Positions 44,641-53,875 of a stretch of 64,000 bases of DNA are shown here, one piece after another (position 1 is the stretch's first letter; each line of letters starts with the position of its first letter). Origin of the DNA: Sorghum bicolor (taxonomy: Eukaryota; Streptophyta; Magnoliopsida; Poales; Poaceae); contig NC_012870.2 in assembly GCF_000003195.3 (NCBI RefSeq), forward strand, positions 33,066,706 through 33,130,705, in the 5' to 3' direction. The translations under genes were made by a program, and so were the position numbers. The notes beneath the pieces were generated by a model, which saw nothing but the letters and a program-made list of their open reading frames with translations, did no database searches and had not been told where the DNA came from.

Positions 44641-45842
44641 GTCTGATCTCCATTGTGTTTGTGCTCGTAGATCCCGGTTCTTCACTTAATGGAATCTGGG
44701 AGTTGTAAAATGCCTTCACGTTTCTCAAAATGTGTCCTGCTCATAGAGACAAGGCAGAGATCAAGTGCATGGGCTCTGTTGGTGGAAAACACCAACAGAA
44801 CCAAAAGTGTATTTGTTCTTTTCTAACCTTAAGCATAGTGAGCAAGACAAAGTTGATGGATCATGAGTGTAGCATTTAAAACATTTGTTAGATCAGATGG
44901 CTCAACCTAATGGAAAGATAATCTATCTATATTTATGTTTTGTTTTTATCTTCCAAAGATTGAATGTGCAACATATTAGCTTATATGTTTAGGAGGGTGG
45001 GATTACGAAGGTAGTACTAAGAACAAAGATTAAGGGACTAAACATGTTGAATCAGTTGGGTTGGTTAATTTAGAGTTATAAATCATACATGTTTGTCTCT
45101 TTATTTATGTGAACGCCAGAACCAAGGAGAAACTTATAAAAGGATAGTCAAGTACCTTAAGATGTTACCTTTGAAGAGTGATGGTACAGTATCACCTTGT
45201 AGAAGCTTTCCTTTCTAGCGGTTGTGCATCGTGTTTGTGGCTCCCTCCATGGATCATCTCTTATGAGCTACGTCTTTCTTGTGCAAATTGTTAAACTTCA
45301 TGTGTCACTTTCTTCATCTCCAATGTGAGTTTATCTCAGGACTTCCCAGGTTGATATTGAAAGTTTTCCTGCAGGGGTTAGTCCCACAAAATATACCAAT
45401 GTCTACACAAGCAATTTTTAGTTTGATAACCGAACTAGACTCCATGTCTAATCAGATTAAGGAAGGCTGTTTAACCTAAGCACCATGCTTAATTTAAAAG
45501 CCAATATAAGTATGTGCAGTACTTCCAAACTAACACTTACTAGGATAAACAAATGTAGCGTGATGGGATTTATAGAGATCTACTTAAGTGGAGATGAAGC
45601 AGTGTGATTAGTATTTAACAAATTGAGCATGTCTCAAAGGTAAGGACAACCAACATAGCAACATGGCAAAGGATGTTTTTATGTGAAGTACTCCCCTAAG
45701 CTTGAATTTTGCAAAATTCAAGATTGGATGAATTTAATTCAATGTTGCATGTTGATTGGTTGGGCATACCTTGCGCTTGTCATTCATCCGGTCTTCTTGC
45801 TCCAATCCTAGAAAGGTTAGTGACAAGAATACCCGAAGGAAT
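44641..45842 (-). other. A2 internal spacer left of the Tat element
   Basis: It is the counterpart of A1 30300-31600 in reverse. No gene is supported. A polypurine-like module lies at 45690-45703. The segment from about 45024 onward is repeated almost exactly after the gap (58123-58939). Confidence 0.75.
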
Positions 45843-46882
45843 TGTCGAGGGTATCGGTAAGGGGTACCCTCAGCGATGCGCACTATGAGATTGCCCGTAC
45901 GAAGGTCGAGACCCTTAATTCGGCGCCCTAGTCTTACGCATGCGCCGCCATCAACAGTCGCAGCCTCGAAGACGAAAATAGCGTCGAGCGAACCGGTCAG
46001 GGCTCGAGCAACGACTACCGTCGAAGACGGAAGCGGGCTCGAGCGAACCAAGAGACGTCGAGCGTTAGGACACTGTCCGCCGCCTGACGCGCGCACGCGG
46101 GCGGGAGCATTAAATGCACCTGACGCTTCCCCACCTAACACACAGGTCATGGGAGGCGTGATAGGGAGCGAGCTTCTGTCCCATCGTTCTTTTTGCAGCC
46201 TTCCCACCGAACGACCCAGGGCGTGTCAGGACGCGGGAAACAAGGATGGAACGTCTAATCGGGACCCCCTCGAGACACCCAAGGTCAGCGCTCCAGATAT
46301 CAGCATATTACGCGGCGCCCGGCCCTCGACCGAACAAGGTCCCTCCCCAGGGACAAGTCGGGCGTCGACTGACAACACCACAGCTGCTCCGCCGGATCCG
46401 CCACCATGCCATACGAGCATGCGACCTCAGAACCAGCACAAGGCGGCTGGCAGGGCAGCTCGCAGGAGCACGCGTAATCATCACCAAGCTATCAGGATGG
46501 GACGGCTCGAGGCCATGCCGTACGGAAGCCTCGAGTAGGTCAGCGCTTCGTGCAGCTATCGATCCCTACTCTAACATCTACGCATGTACCCTGTGTCTCT
46601 CCTTGGAGCTATAAAAGGAGGGACTCAGGAATAGAAGAGGGACATCCGAACACAAGAACACACTCGTGGTAGAGCTACACACTTCATATCACGCTTGTAT
46701 TCGCCCCTGTACAAGCACTTAGGTGCAAGATAATACAAACTCTCTCCCCCCGCTGGACGTAGGGCCTTCTCTTGCCCGAACCAGGATAAATCTCTGTGTC
46801 TTCTTGCATCATCATCCGGAAAGGGGAGCACGCATACAAATTTACTCGTTGGTGTGACCCCCCCGGGGGAAAAACACCGACA
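45843..46882 (+). repeat. Tat element 5' LTR
   Basis: TGTCGAGGGTATC to ACACCGACA, 1040 bp. The TATAAAA box is at 46610-46616. It shows only about two mismatches to the LTR copy at 58940-59979. Confidence 0.95.
46610..46616 (+). promoter_or_regulatory. TATA box of Tat 5' LTR
   Basis: TATAAAA about 270 bp before the LTR end. It drives the gag-pol transcript. Confidence 0.65.
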
Positions 46883-46884
46883 GT

Positions 46885-46902
46885 TGGCGCGCCAGGTAGG
46901 GG
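46885..46902 (+). other. Primer-binding site of Tat element, probably tRNA-Arg
   Basis: TGGCGCGCCAGGTAGGGG starts two bases after the LTR. By memory it is complementary to the 3' end of a plant tRNA-Arg(CCT). The position is certain; the tRNA assignment is moderate. Confidence 0.75.
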
Positions 46903-46940
46903 TCCTGCGTGTTCTTCACCGATTTCCCACCACTTTCCGG

Positions 46941-49900
46941 ATGACTACTCCTGCCTCGCCGCTTCCGCGCTCCACGGTGATTTGGTTTGGGAGTCTCGAG
47001 TTCATGTCTACGGGCTCCGGCTACGACATGATCTTGCTCTCAGTCAAAGGACTAGGAGAAGTCCGCGTTACGCCAGCACGGTCGAAGGCCCCAAGACGCC
47101 CTCACCACCACGCCTCTCCACCTAAGAAGAGGCGCGGGCTCAACCATTGCGGCCCCTCTGCTTCAGCGCGACCAGCAACTCGCGCAAGGCAGGACGTGGG
47201 CCACAAGGCAGCGACACCGCGTGACCAAGCAACGAGCACAACGACTCAGCACCACGCGACGACAGGAGGAGACGCGTCTCACGCGCCCTCCCCCACCGCA
47301 GCTAGGCTACTTCCACGCGGGTTGTTCTCTCCAAGGGCGGCATTGCCGTTCGGGTTGGACAACGCCGCGGCGTCGCTCGCCAAGACGATACGCCCAAATG
47401 CTCAGACGCACGTGGAAAGACCAATGGTCATCCCACGTAGCTCTGAAGAGCAGCGGCCGACGTCCGAACTGCCGGACCTTTCCCGAGTACGAGGCCTCCG
47501 CCGTCTAGGTCCCGGGCGATACTCGATCACCTCACTCAGGCAACGATGGTCGGAGGAAGGTCGTGAGTGTTCCCACACTGCCGAACCAGACTCCGATTCC
47601 GAGACAGACAGCTACGACCCTACGAGGGAATGCTATCACCTCGACGGGGCGGCAGAAACCACAGACGAAACACGGGATGCTGCTGCGGGTGGTCGAGCCC
47701 CCGCGACGCAAGAAGACCCCAGGACGCCTGGGAATGACGGACGGCTCGACCCTCTTCCTCAGGAAGACAGAACTGCGCAGCTCGCGCAGCTGCGGGAGCT
47801 CAAGATGAAGCTCGACGAAGATCGCGAGCGCCTTGTCCTGCTCGAGCAGATCCTCGAACAAGACCTGCCCTACCCGCCGGGCGGAAGTGTCCGCAGACGC
47901 GCTCGAGATGTACATCGACAGATCGTCGGTGACACAGAGGCGGAGCAACCTCTCGGCCGTTTCCCTCGAGCGGGCCAGAATGTAGTGGCAGCAACGATGC
48001 TGCTACGTAACATGCCAGAGCCATCAAATTCCCAGGCCCGACGAATTCGAGATGAAGTTCAGACATTGCTCCAGGTGGCAGCAGTTCAACAAGCCGAAAG
48101 TTCGGCATCTCGACGACGAGGAGCTGCCACAGAGAAGCGCGGCGAACAGCCTCTAATCGAAGAGGAGGTGTCTGTCCAGCAACAACCTCCCCCTCGAGGT
48201 AGAAAGACCGCTCTCATCCTCCCTGCCGACAACCAACGACGACACGACGCGCGACACGACGTTAAAGAAAATAGACGCCGCCGACACGGAGACGCGGAAG
48301 AACGTGGTTATAGCGCGCATCGCGGCGGGAGGTACGACAGCGATGAGGATCGGGTGGCCCCCGAGCCACCAGGCCCACGGGTGTTCAGCAGGGCGATCCG
48401 CAGCACGCCCCTGCCTAGTCCATTCCGACCCCCAACCAGCATCGCAAAGTACAATGGAGAAACCAAGCCAGAACTATGGCTGGCCGATTTCAGGCTGGCT
48501 TGTCAGCTAGGTGGCGCCCGGGGGGACGATCGAGCCATCATCAGACAGCTACCCCTTTTCCTCTCCGACACCGCCCGTCGATGGCTCGAGGAACTCCCAG
48601 CCAATCAGATTCACAACTGGGATGACCTGGTCAGAGTCTTCGAGGGCAATTTCAAGGGGACCTATGTACGGCCAGGGAACTCGTGGGACCTCAGCAAATG
48701 CAAGCAGAAGTCGGGAGAGACTCTTCGGGAGTACGCTCGACGCTTCTCGAAGCAGCGCACTGAGTTGCCACACACCCCCGACCACGACGTCATCTTGGCG
48801 TTTGTCTCGGGCACCACCAGTCGAGACTTGGTGCGGGAATTAGGCCGCAATCGACCTCAGACCGTCGACGAGCTGATGGACGTAGTAGCTAACTACGCGG
48901 CAGGGGAGGAGGCAGTCGGCGCTTTCTTCAGCTCAGAAGGAAGAAAAGGCAAGCAGCCCGTCGACGAAGAAGGGACTTCCAGTCGAGGCCTCAAGAAAAA
49001 TAAAAAGAAGCAGAAAGTACGGCGTTTCCACCAGGGAGACTCGGGTGACGACCTTGTCGCCACGATGGATCGAAAGAAGCCGCGAGGCCCTCCGGAGGGA
49101 GGTATCTTCGACAAGATGTTGGAGGAGCCGTGCCCTTACCATAAGGGAGGCGCTAACCACAAACTCAAGGATTGTCGCATGCTGAAAAAGCATTTCGATG
49201 GTCAGGGTCCCAAAAAAGATGCGCGTGATGACTCCAAGAAGGAGAAAGCTGGCGGCAAGGAGGACAACAAAGATGACGACGGCTTCCCCGCCGTCCACGA
49301 CTGCTACATGATCTATGGCGGGCCTTCGACTCAGTTGACCACGAGGCAACGCAAGAGGGAGCGTCGCGAAGTCTTTGCGGCAAGGATGGCGGTGCCCCAG
49401 TATCTTAGCTGGTCAAGCACTCCCATCACCTTCGACCGAGAGGATCACCCCGACAAAGTGGTCGCCCCAGGCGTCTACCCGCTCGTCGTCGACCCCATCA
49501 TCGTCAACACCCGACTCTCGAAAGTGCTGATGGACGGCGGTAGCAGCCTCAACATCATCTACCTCGAGACCCTCGATCTCCTCGGCATCGATAGAGAACG
49601 CCTCCAGCCAAGCACCGGCGGTTTCCACGGCGTCGTACCCGGGAAAAAGGCACTGCCAGTAGGTCGAATCGACCTACCGGTTTGCTTCGGCACGGCGGCC
49701 AACTTCAGGAAGGAGACCCTCACTTTTGAGGTGGTTGGTTTCCGAGGCACGTACCACGCCATCATCGGGCGCCCGGGCTACGCCAAGTTCATGGCTATAC
49801 CCAACTACACATACTTGAAGCTGAAGATGCCTGGTCCCAAAGGCGTCATCACCGTCAGTTCCTCCTTCGAGCACGCGTACGAGTGCGACGTCGAGTGCGT

Positions 49901-50093
49901 CGAGTACGGGGAGGCGGTCGAGAGCTCCACCGAGCTCGTTGCGAAGCTCGAAGCCATGGCCGCTGAGGCTCCAGAACCTAAACGACATGCGGGCAGCTTC
50001 GAGGCGGCGGAAGGAACTAAGAAGATTCCGCTCGACCCCAACAACTCTGACGGCAAGGTGCTGACGATCAGCACCGACCTCGACCCCAAATAG
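46941..50093 (+). CDS. Tat gag-protease (about 1050 aa)
   Basis: Structural Gag plus aspartic protease. The open frame extends upstream into the LTR, but the first ATG after the primer site is 46941 (MTTPASPLP), so I start there. The N-terminal 500 residues are long and low-complexity (Arg, Asp, Glu rich). The retrotransposon-gag core spans about residues 500-660, with ELWLADFRLACQ and ARRWLEELP. A zinc-knuckle variant CPYHKGGANHKLKDC sits near residue 731. The protease active site DGGSS is near residue 865, with HAIIGRPGYAKF after it. The frame ends at TAG 50091-50093, and the following pol is in the same frame. Intact apart from that stop. Confidence 0.92.
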   Translation: MTTPASPLPRSTVIWFGSLEFMSTGSGYDMILLSVKGLGEVRVTPARSKAPRRPHHHASPPKKRRGLNHCGPSASARPATRARQDVGHKAATPRDQATSTTTQHHATTGGDASHAPSPTAARLLPRGLFSPRAALPFGLDNAAASLAKTIRPNAQTHVERPMVIPRSSEEQRPTSELPDLSRVRGLRRLGPGRYSITSLRQRWSEEGRECSHTAEPDSDSETDSYDPTRECYHLDGAAETTDETRDAAAGGRAPATQEDPRTPGNDGRLDPLPQEDRTAQLAQLRELKMKLDEDRERLVLLEQILEQDLPYPPGGSVRRRARDVHRQIVGDTEAEQPLGRFPRAGQNVVAATMLLRNMPEPSNSQARRIRDEVQTLLQVAAVQQAESSASRRRGAATEKRGEQPLIEEEVSVQQQPPPRGRKTALILPADNQRRHDARHDVKENRRRRHGDAEERGYSAHRGGRYDSDEDRVAPEPPGPRVFSRAIRSTPLPSPFRPPTSIAKYNGETKPELWLADFRLACQLGGARGDDRAIIRQLPLFLSDTARRWLEELPANQIHNWDDLVRVFEGNFKGTYVRPGNSWDLSKCKQKSGETLREYARRFSKQRTELPHTPDHDVILAFVSGTTSRDLVRELGRNRPQTVDELMDVVANYAAGEEAVGAFFSSEGRKGKQPVDEEGTSSRGLKKNKKKQKVRRFHQGDSGDDLVATMDRKKPRGPPEGGIFDKMLEEPCPYHKGGANHKLKDCRMLKKHFDGQGPKKDARDDSKKEKAGGKEDNKDDDGFPAVHDCYMIYGGPSTQLTTRQRKRERREVFAARMAVPQYLSWSSTPITFDREDHPDKVVAPGVYPLVVDPIIVNTRLSKVLMDGGSSLNIIYLETLDLLGIDRERLQPSTGGFHGVVPGKKALPVGRIDLPVCFGTAANFRKETLTFEVVGFRGTYHAIIGRPGYAKFMAIPNYTYLKLKMPGPKGVITVSSSFEHAYECDVECVEYGEAVESSTELVAKLEAMAAEAPEPKRHAGSFEAAEGTKKIPLDPNNSDGKVLTISTDLDPK

Positions 50094-53000
50094 GAAGCCG
50101 TGCTCGTCGACTTTCTCCGTGCGAATGCTGATATGTTCGCATGGAGTCCCTCGGATATGCCGGGCATACCAAGGGAAGTCGCCGAGCACTCCTTGGAGAT
50201 TCGAGCCGGTTCCAAGCCAGTGAAGCAGCGGTTGCGCCGATTCGACGAGGAAAAGCGCAAGATCATTGGCGAAGAAGTCCAAAAGCTTTTGACGGCCGGA
50301 TTCATCAAGGAAGTTCATCATCCTGACTGGTTAGCGAACCCTGTATTAGTTAAGAAAAAGAATGGGAAAATGAGGATGTGTGTTGATTATACTAGTTTGA
50401 ATAAAGCATGTCCAAAAGTTCCCTTTCCATTGCCACGCATTGATCAGATTGTCGATTCTACCGCGGGATGTGAAACCCTTTCTTTCCTTGATGCATATTC
50501 TGGTTATCACCAAATAAAAATGAAAGAGTCCGACCAGCTCGCGACCTCTTTCATCACGCCTTTCGGGATGTATTGCTACGTGACCATGCCATTTGGGCTT
50601 CGAAACGCGGGAGCCACGTATCAACGCTGCATGCTCCACGTATTTGGCGAACATATAGGTTCAACGGTCGAGGCCTACGTCGACGACATTGTTGTTAAGT
50701 CAAAGCAACGAGGAGACCTGATCCAGGACCTCGAGGTTGCTTTCAGCTGTTTACGCACCAGCCGGATCAAGCTTAATCCCGAGAAGTGCGTTTTCGGCGT
50801 GCCTCGAGGCATGCTCTTAGGATACATTGTTTCACAGCGCGGTATCGAGGCCAACCCCGAGAAAGTCTCGGCCATCACAAAAATGGGGCCAATCCGAGAC
50901 ATCAAGGGTGTCCAGAGAGTCACAGGATGCCTGGCGGCTCTGAGCCGTTTCATCTCGAGACTAGGAGAAAAGGCATTACCATTATATCGACTCCTGAAGA
51001 AGGTCGAGCGCTTTTCTTGGACCCCCGAGGCCGAGGAAGCGCTCGAAAAATTGAAAAAGACGCTGACCTCGGCACCAGTCCTGGTTCCACCTCAACCTGC
51101 GGAGCCGCTACTCCTCTACGTCGCGTCGACGACCCAGGTCGTCAGCGCGGCGGTGGTGGTCGAAAGACAAGAGGAGGGTCACGCGCTGCCGGTCCAAAGG
51201 CCAGTCTATTTCGTCAGCGAGGTGCTCTCGGAGACCAAGGCGCGTTACCCCCAAATCCAGAAGCTGATCTACGCCGTGATCCTCGCCCGCCGCAAACTGC
51301 AACATTACTTCCTTGGTCATCCTATCACGGTGGTCTCTTCTTTCCCCTTGGGCGAAATAATCCAGAGCAAGGAAGCCATGGGAAGAATAGCGAAGTGGTC
51401 GGTCGAGCTCATGAGCGAGACTCTCACTTATGCGCCTCGAAAGGCTATCAAATCGCAAGCCCTGGTAGACTTCGTCGCAGAATGGACGGACTCCCAGCTT
51501 CCCCCGACTCAGGTCCAGGCGGAGCTGTGGACGATGTATTTCGACGGGTCACTCATGAAAACTGGGGCCGGGGCCGGCCTATTGTTCATCTCACCCTTGG
51601 GCGTCCACATGAGGTACATAATCAGAATTCATTTCGCCGCGTCTAACAATGTCGCAGAATATGAGGCCCTCGTCAACGGCCTCAAGATAGCTATTGAGTT
51701 AGGAGTCCGACGCCTCGACGTCCGAGGCGACTCCCAACTCGTCATCGACCAGGTAATGAAAGCCTCAAGCTGCCATGACCCAAAAATGGAAGCATACTGC
51801 AAGGAGGTACGTCGACTCGAAGACAAATTCCACGGCCTCGAGCTCGTCCATGTCGCTCGACGCTACAACGAGGCAGCCGACGAACTCGCCAAGATTGCGT
51901 CTACCAGAGGCACAGTGCCGCCTGACGCATTCTCAAAGGATCTACACGAGCCGTCCGTCGACCTAGGCACGGGGGCTGGTGTCGACACCACCATCGCCCA
52001 ACCAGCCAATGCTGTCGATGCGCTCTTGATGGAGGAAGAGGTGATGGAGATAGAACGACGACCGGGTCGACCATTCGATTGGCGCACACCGTTCCTCGAC
52101 TGCCTCATCCGCGGTGAGTTGCCAGAAGACAGGACGGAAGCTCGCCGTATCGCTCGACGGGCCAAATCATATGTAATCTATGGTGAAGACAACGAGCTAT
52201 ATCGACGGAGCCCGACGGGAATCTTACAGCGTTGCGTCACCATAGAGGAAGGCCGAAAACTCCTCGACGACCTGCACTCGGGGGCTTGTGGCCACCACGC
52301 CGCCCCACGGACCCTTGTAGGAAACGCTTTTCGGCAAGGCTTTTACTGGCCAACAGCCGTGGCGGATGCCGTCGAGCTCGTACGCTCGTGTCACGGGTGC
52401 CAATTCTACGCCAAACAGACGCACCTGCCCGCGCATGCTCTTCAGATGATCCCCATCACCTGGCCGTTTGCGGTGTGGGGGCTCGACTTAGTAGGACCTC
52501 TACAAAAGGCGAAAGGAGGATATACACATTTGATGGTGGCTATTGACAAGTTCTCTAAATGGATCGAGGCTCGACCCATCACTAACATCCGCTCCGAGCA
52601 GGCCGTCCTCTTCTTCTCCGACATCATCCATCGATTTGGGATCCCCAACGTCATCATCACCGACAACGGCACCCAGTTTACTGGCAGAAAATTCTTGGAT
52701 TTCTGTGATCAGCACCACATCCGTGTGAATTGGTCCGCGGTTGCCCATCCTCGAACTAACGGCCAGGTCGAGCGTGCCAACGGCATGATTTTACAAGGAC
52801 TCAAGCCAAGGATCTACAATCGATTGAAGAAATTCGGCAAGAGATGGGTCGAGGAGCTTTCCTCAGTCCTATGGAGCCTAAGGACAACGCCAAGCAGGGC
52901 CACCAAATACACCCCGTTCTTCATGGTCTACGGCTCTGAGGCTATCCTCCCCACAGACCTCGAGTATGGGTCACCTCGACTCAAGGCTTACAACGAGCAA

Positions 53001-53321
53001 TCGAACAAAGAAGCTCAAGAAAACGCGGTCGACCAACTCGAGGAGGCTCGAGACATGGCCCTCCTCAACTCTGCTAGATATCAGCAGAGACTCCGACGCT
53101 ACCACGACAAGCACGTGCGCAAGAGGGACCTCAACGTAGGCGACCTTGTCCTACGACGCCGGCAAAGCAACCAAGGACGCCACAAGTTAACCCCACCTTG
53201 GGAAGGCCCGTATGTGGTGGCCGAGGTCCTTAAGCCAGGAACGTACAAATTGGCGGACGAAAAGGGGGCAGTCTTCACCAACGCATGGAACATCGAACAG
53301 CTACGTCGATTCTACCCCTAG
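50094..53321 (+). CDS. Tat pol: RT, RNase H, archaeal-type RNase H, integrase
   Basis: In frame with gag-protease after one TAG. The first ATG downstream is near 50100. The RT fingers region is followed by FLDAYSGYHQI and the catalytic YVDD at about residues 193-196. RNase H of the usual gypsy type follows (ARRKLQHYFLGHPI). A second RNase H starts near residue 473, with DGS (482), AEYEAL (about 520), RGDSQLV (about 543) and NEAADELA, the extra domain typical of Tat. Integrase has an HHCC zinc site (near 725-775) and a DDE triad at about residues 795, 854 and 889 with the expected 35-residue D-E spacing. The C-terminus ends in an SH3-like LGPYVV-type fold. I see no other stop or frameshift. 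Codon use changes sharply at about 50326-50525. Confidence 0.95.
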   Translation, partial: EAVLVDFLRANADMFAWSPSDMPGIPREVAEHSLEIRAGSKPVKQRLRRFDEEKRKIIGEEVQKLLTAGFIKEVHHPDWLANPVLVKKKNGKMRMCVDYTSLNKACPKVPFPLPRIDQIVDSTAGCETLSFLDAYSGYHQIKMKESDQLATSFITPFGMYCYVTMPFGLRNAGATYQRCMLHVFGEHIGSTVEAYVDDIVVKSKQRGDLIQDLEVAFSCLRTSRIKLNPEKCVFGVPRGMLLGYIVSQRGIEANPEKVSAITKMGPIRDIKGVQRVTGCLAALSRFISRLGEKALPLYRLLKKVERFSWTPEAEEALEKLKKTLTSAPVLVPPQPAEPLLLYVASTTQVVSAAVVVERQEEGHALPVQRPVYFVSEVLSETKARYPQIQKLIYAVILARRKLQHYFLGHPITVVSSFPLGEIIQSKEAMGRIAKWSVELMSETLTYAPRKAIKSQALVDFVAEWTDSQLPPTQVQAELWTMYFDGSLMKTGAGAGLLFISPLGVHMRYIIRIHFAASNNVAEYEALVNGLKIAIELGVRRLDVRGDSQLVIDQVMKASSCHDPKMEAYCKEVRRLEDKFHGLELVHVARRYNEAADELAKIASTRGTVPPDAFSKDLHEPSVDLGTGAGVDTTIAQPANAVDALLMEEEVMEIERRPGRPFDWRTPFLDCLIRGELPEDRTEARRIARRAKSYVIYGEDNELYRRSPTGILQRCVTIEEGRKLLDDLHSGACGHHAAPRTLVGNAFRQGFYWPTAVADAVELVRSCHGCQFYAKQTHLPAHALQMIPITWPFAVWGLDLVGPLQKAKGGYTHLMVAIDKFSKWIEARPITNIRSEQAVLFFSDIIHRFGIPNVIITDNGTQFTGRKFLDFCDQHHIRVNWSAVAHPRTNGQVERANGMILQGLKPRIYNRLKKFGKRWVEELSSVLWSLRTTPSRATKYTPFFMVYGSEAILPTDLEYGSPRLKAYNEQSNKEAQENAVDQLEEARDMALLNSARYQQRLRRYHDKHVRKRDLNVGDLVLRRRQSNQGRHKLTPPWEGPYVVAEVLKPGTYKLADEKGAVFTNAWNIEQLRRFYP

Positions 53322-53875
53322 AAATCCTAGATTTACGATCCTACTTTTTGTACGAAGACTTTGTAAATGAACGCATGAATAAATAAAGTCTTTCCCTCTA
53401 GCGGCTTCTTTCTGTACCAAAAATAGTTACGAGTTATAATCTCGACGTCAAAAGGGGATGCCGACCATGACCCATCATAGTCCGCACCCCCTCGGGGGCT
53501 ACCAGAGGGACGACCCCTCCCCAAGCGTCGAAAAAGCCAAAAAGCCTCTCTCTTTCCTACTTAGTAAACCTTAAACGATCGAGTAGTCGAGGCGCCTCGA
53601 GCCCCTCAAGGACCAAAGGATAGCGAGCCTGAGAACACCTACGCCCCCGGGCTACGGAAACTCTACTCACTCCCTCAACCTCGAGGCGATCGAAGCTGCC
53701 TTTTACGAAAAATCGAACAAGGAACACATGTGTAGGCGCAAAAAGAAATAAAAGAACCTCGAGTGGAAAGACAAACAAACATTTAACAACCACAAAAATA
53801 CTGTATCACTTAAAAAACAGGAGTAACAGAGTCTTATACAAGGGGCCCCAGGCACCCCGAGCAGGCTCGCAGGCC
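53322..53875. other. Convergent spacer between pol and antisense gene
   Basis: 554 bp between two converging stop codons. AATAAATAAAG at 53379-53387 may serve as a polyadenylation signal for the plus transcript. No gene is supported. Confidence 0.6.

Noticed and set aside
45876..46538. Long plus-strand open frame (220 codons), repeated at 58973-59635
   Set aside because: It lies wholly within the Tat LTR upstream of the TATA box and has no domain. It is repeated only because the LTR is repeated.
46854..46940. Upstream extension of the Tat gag frame starting inside the 5' LTR
   Set aside because: It begins in the LTR and crosses the primer-binding site. The first ATG after the primer site (46941) is the better start.
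47532..50321. Minus-strand open frames under Tat gag-pol
   Set aside because: They are shadows of a GC-rich coding region with intact catalytic motifs on the plus strand.
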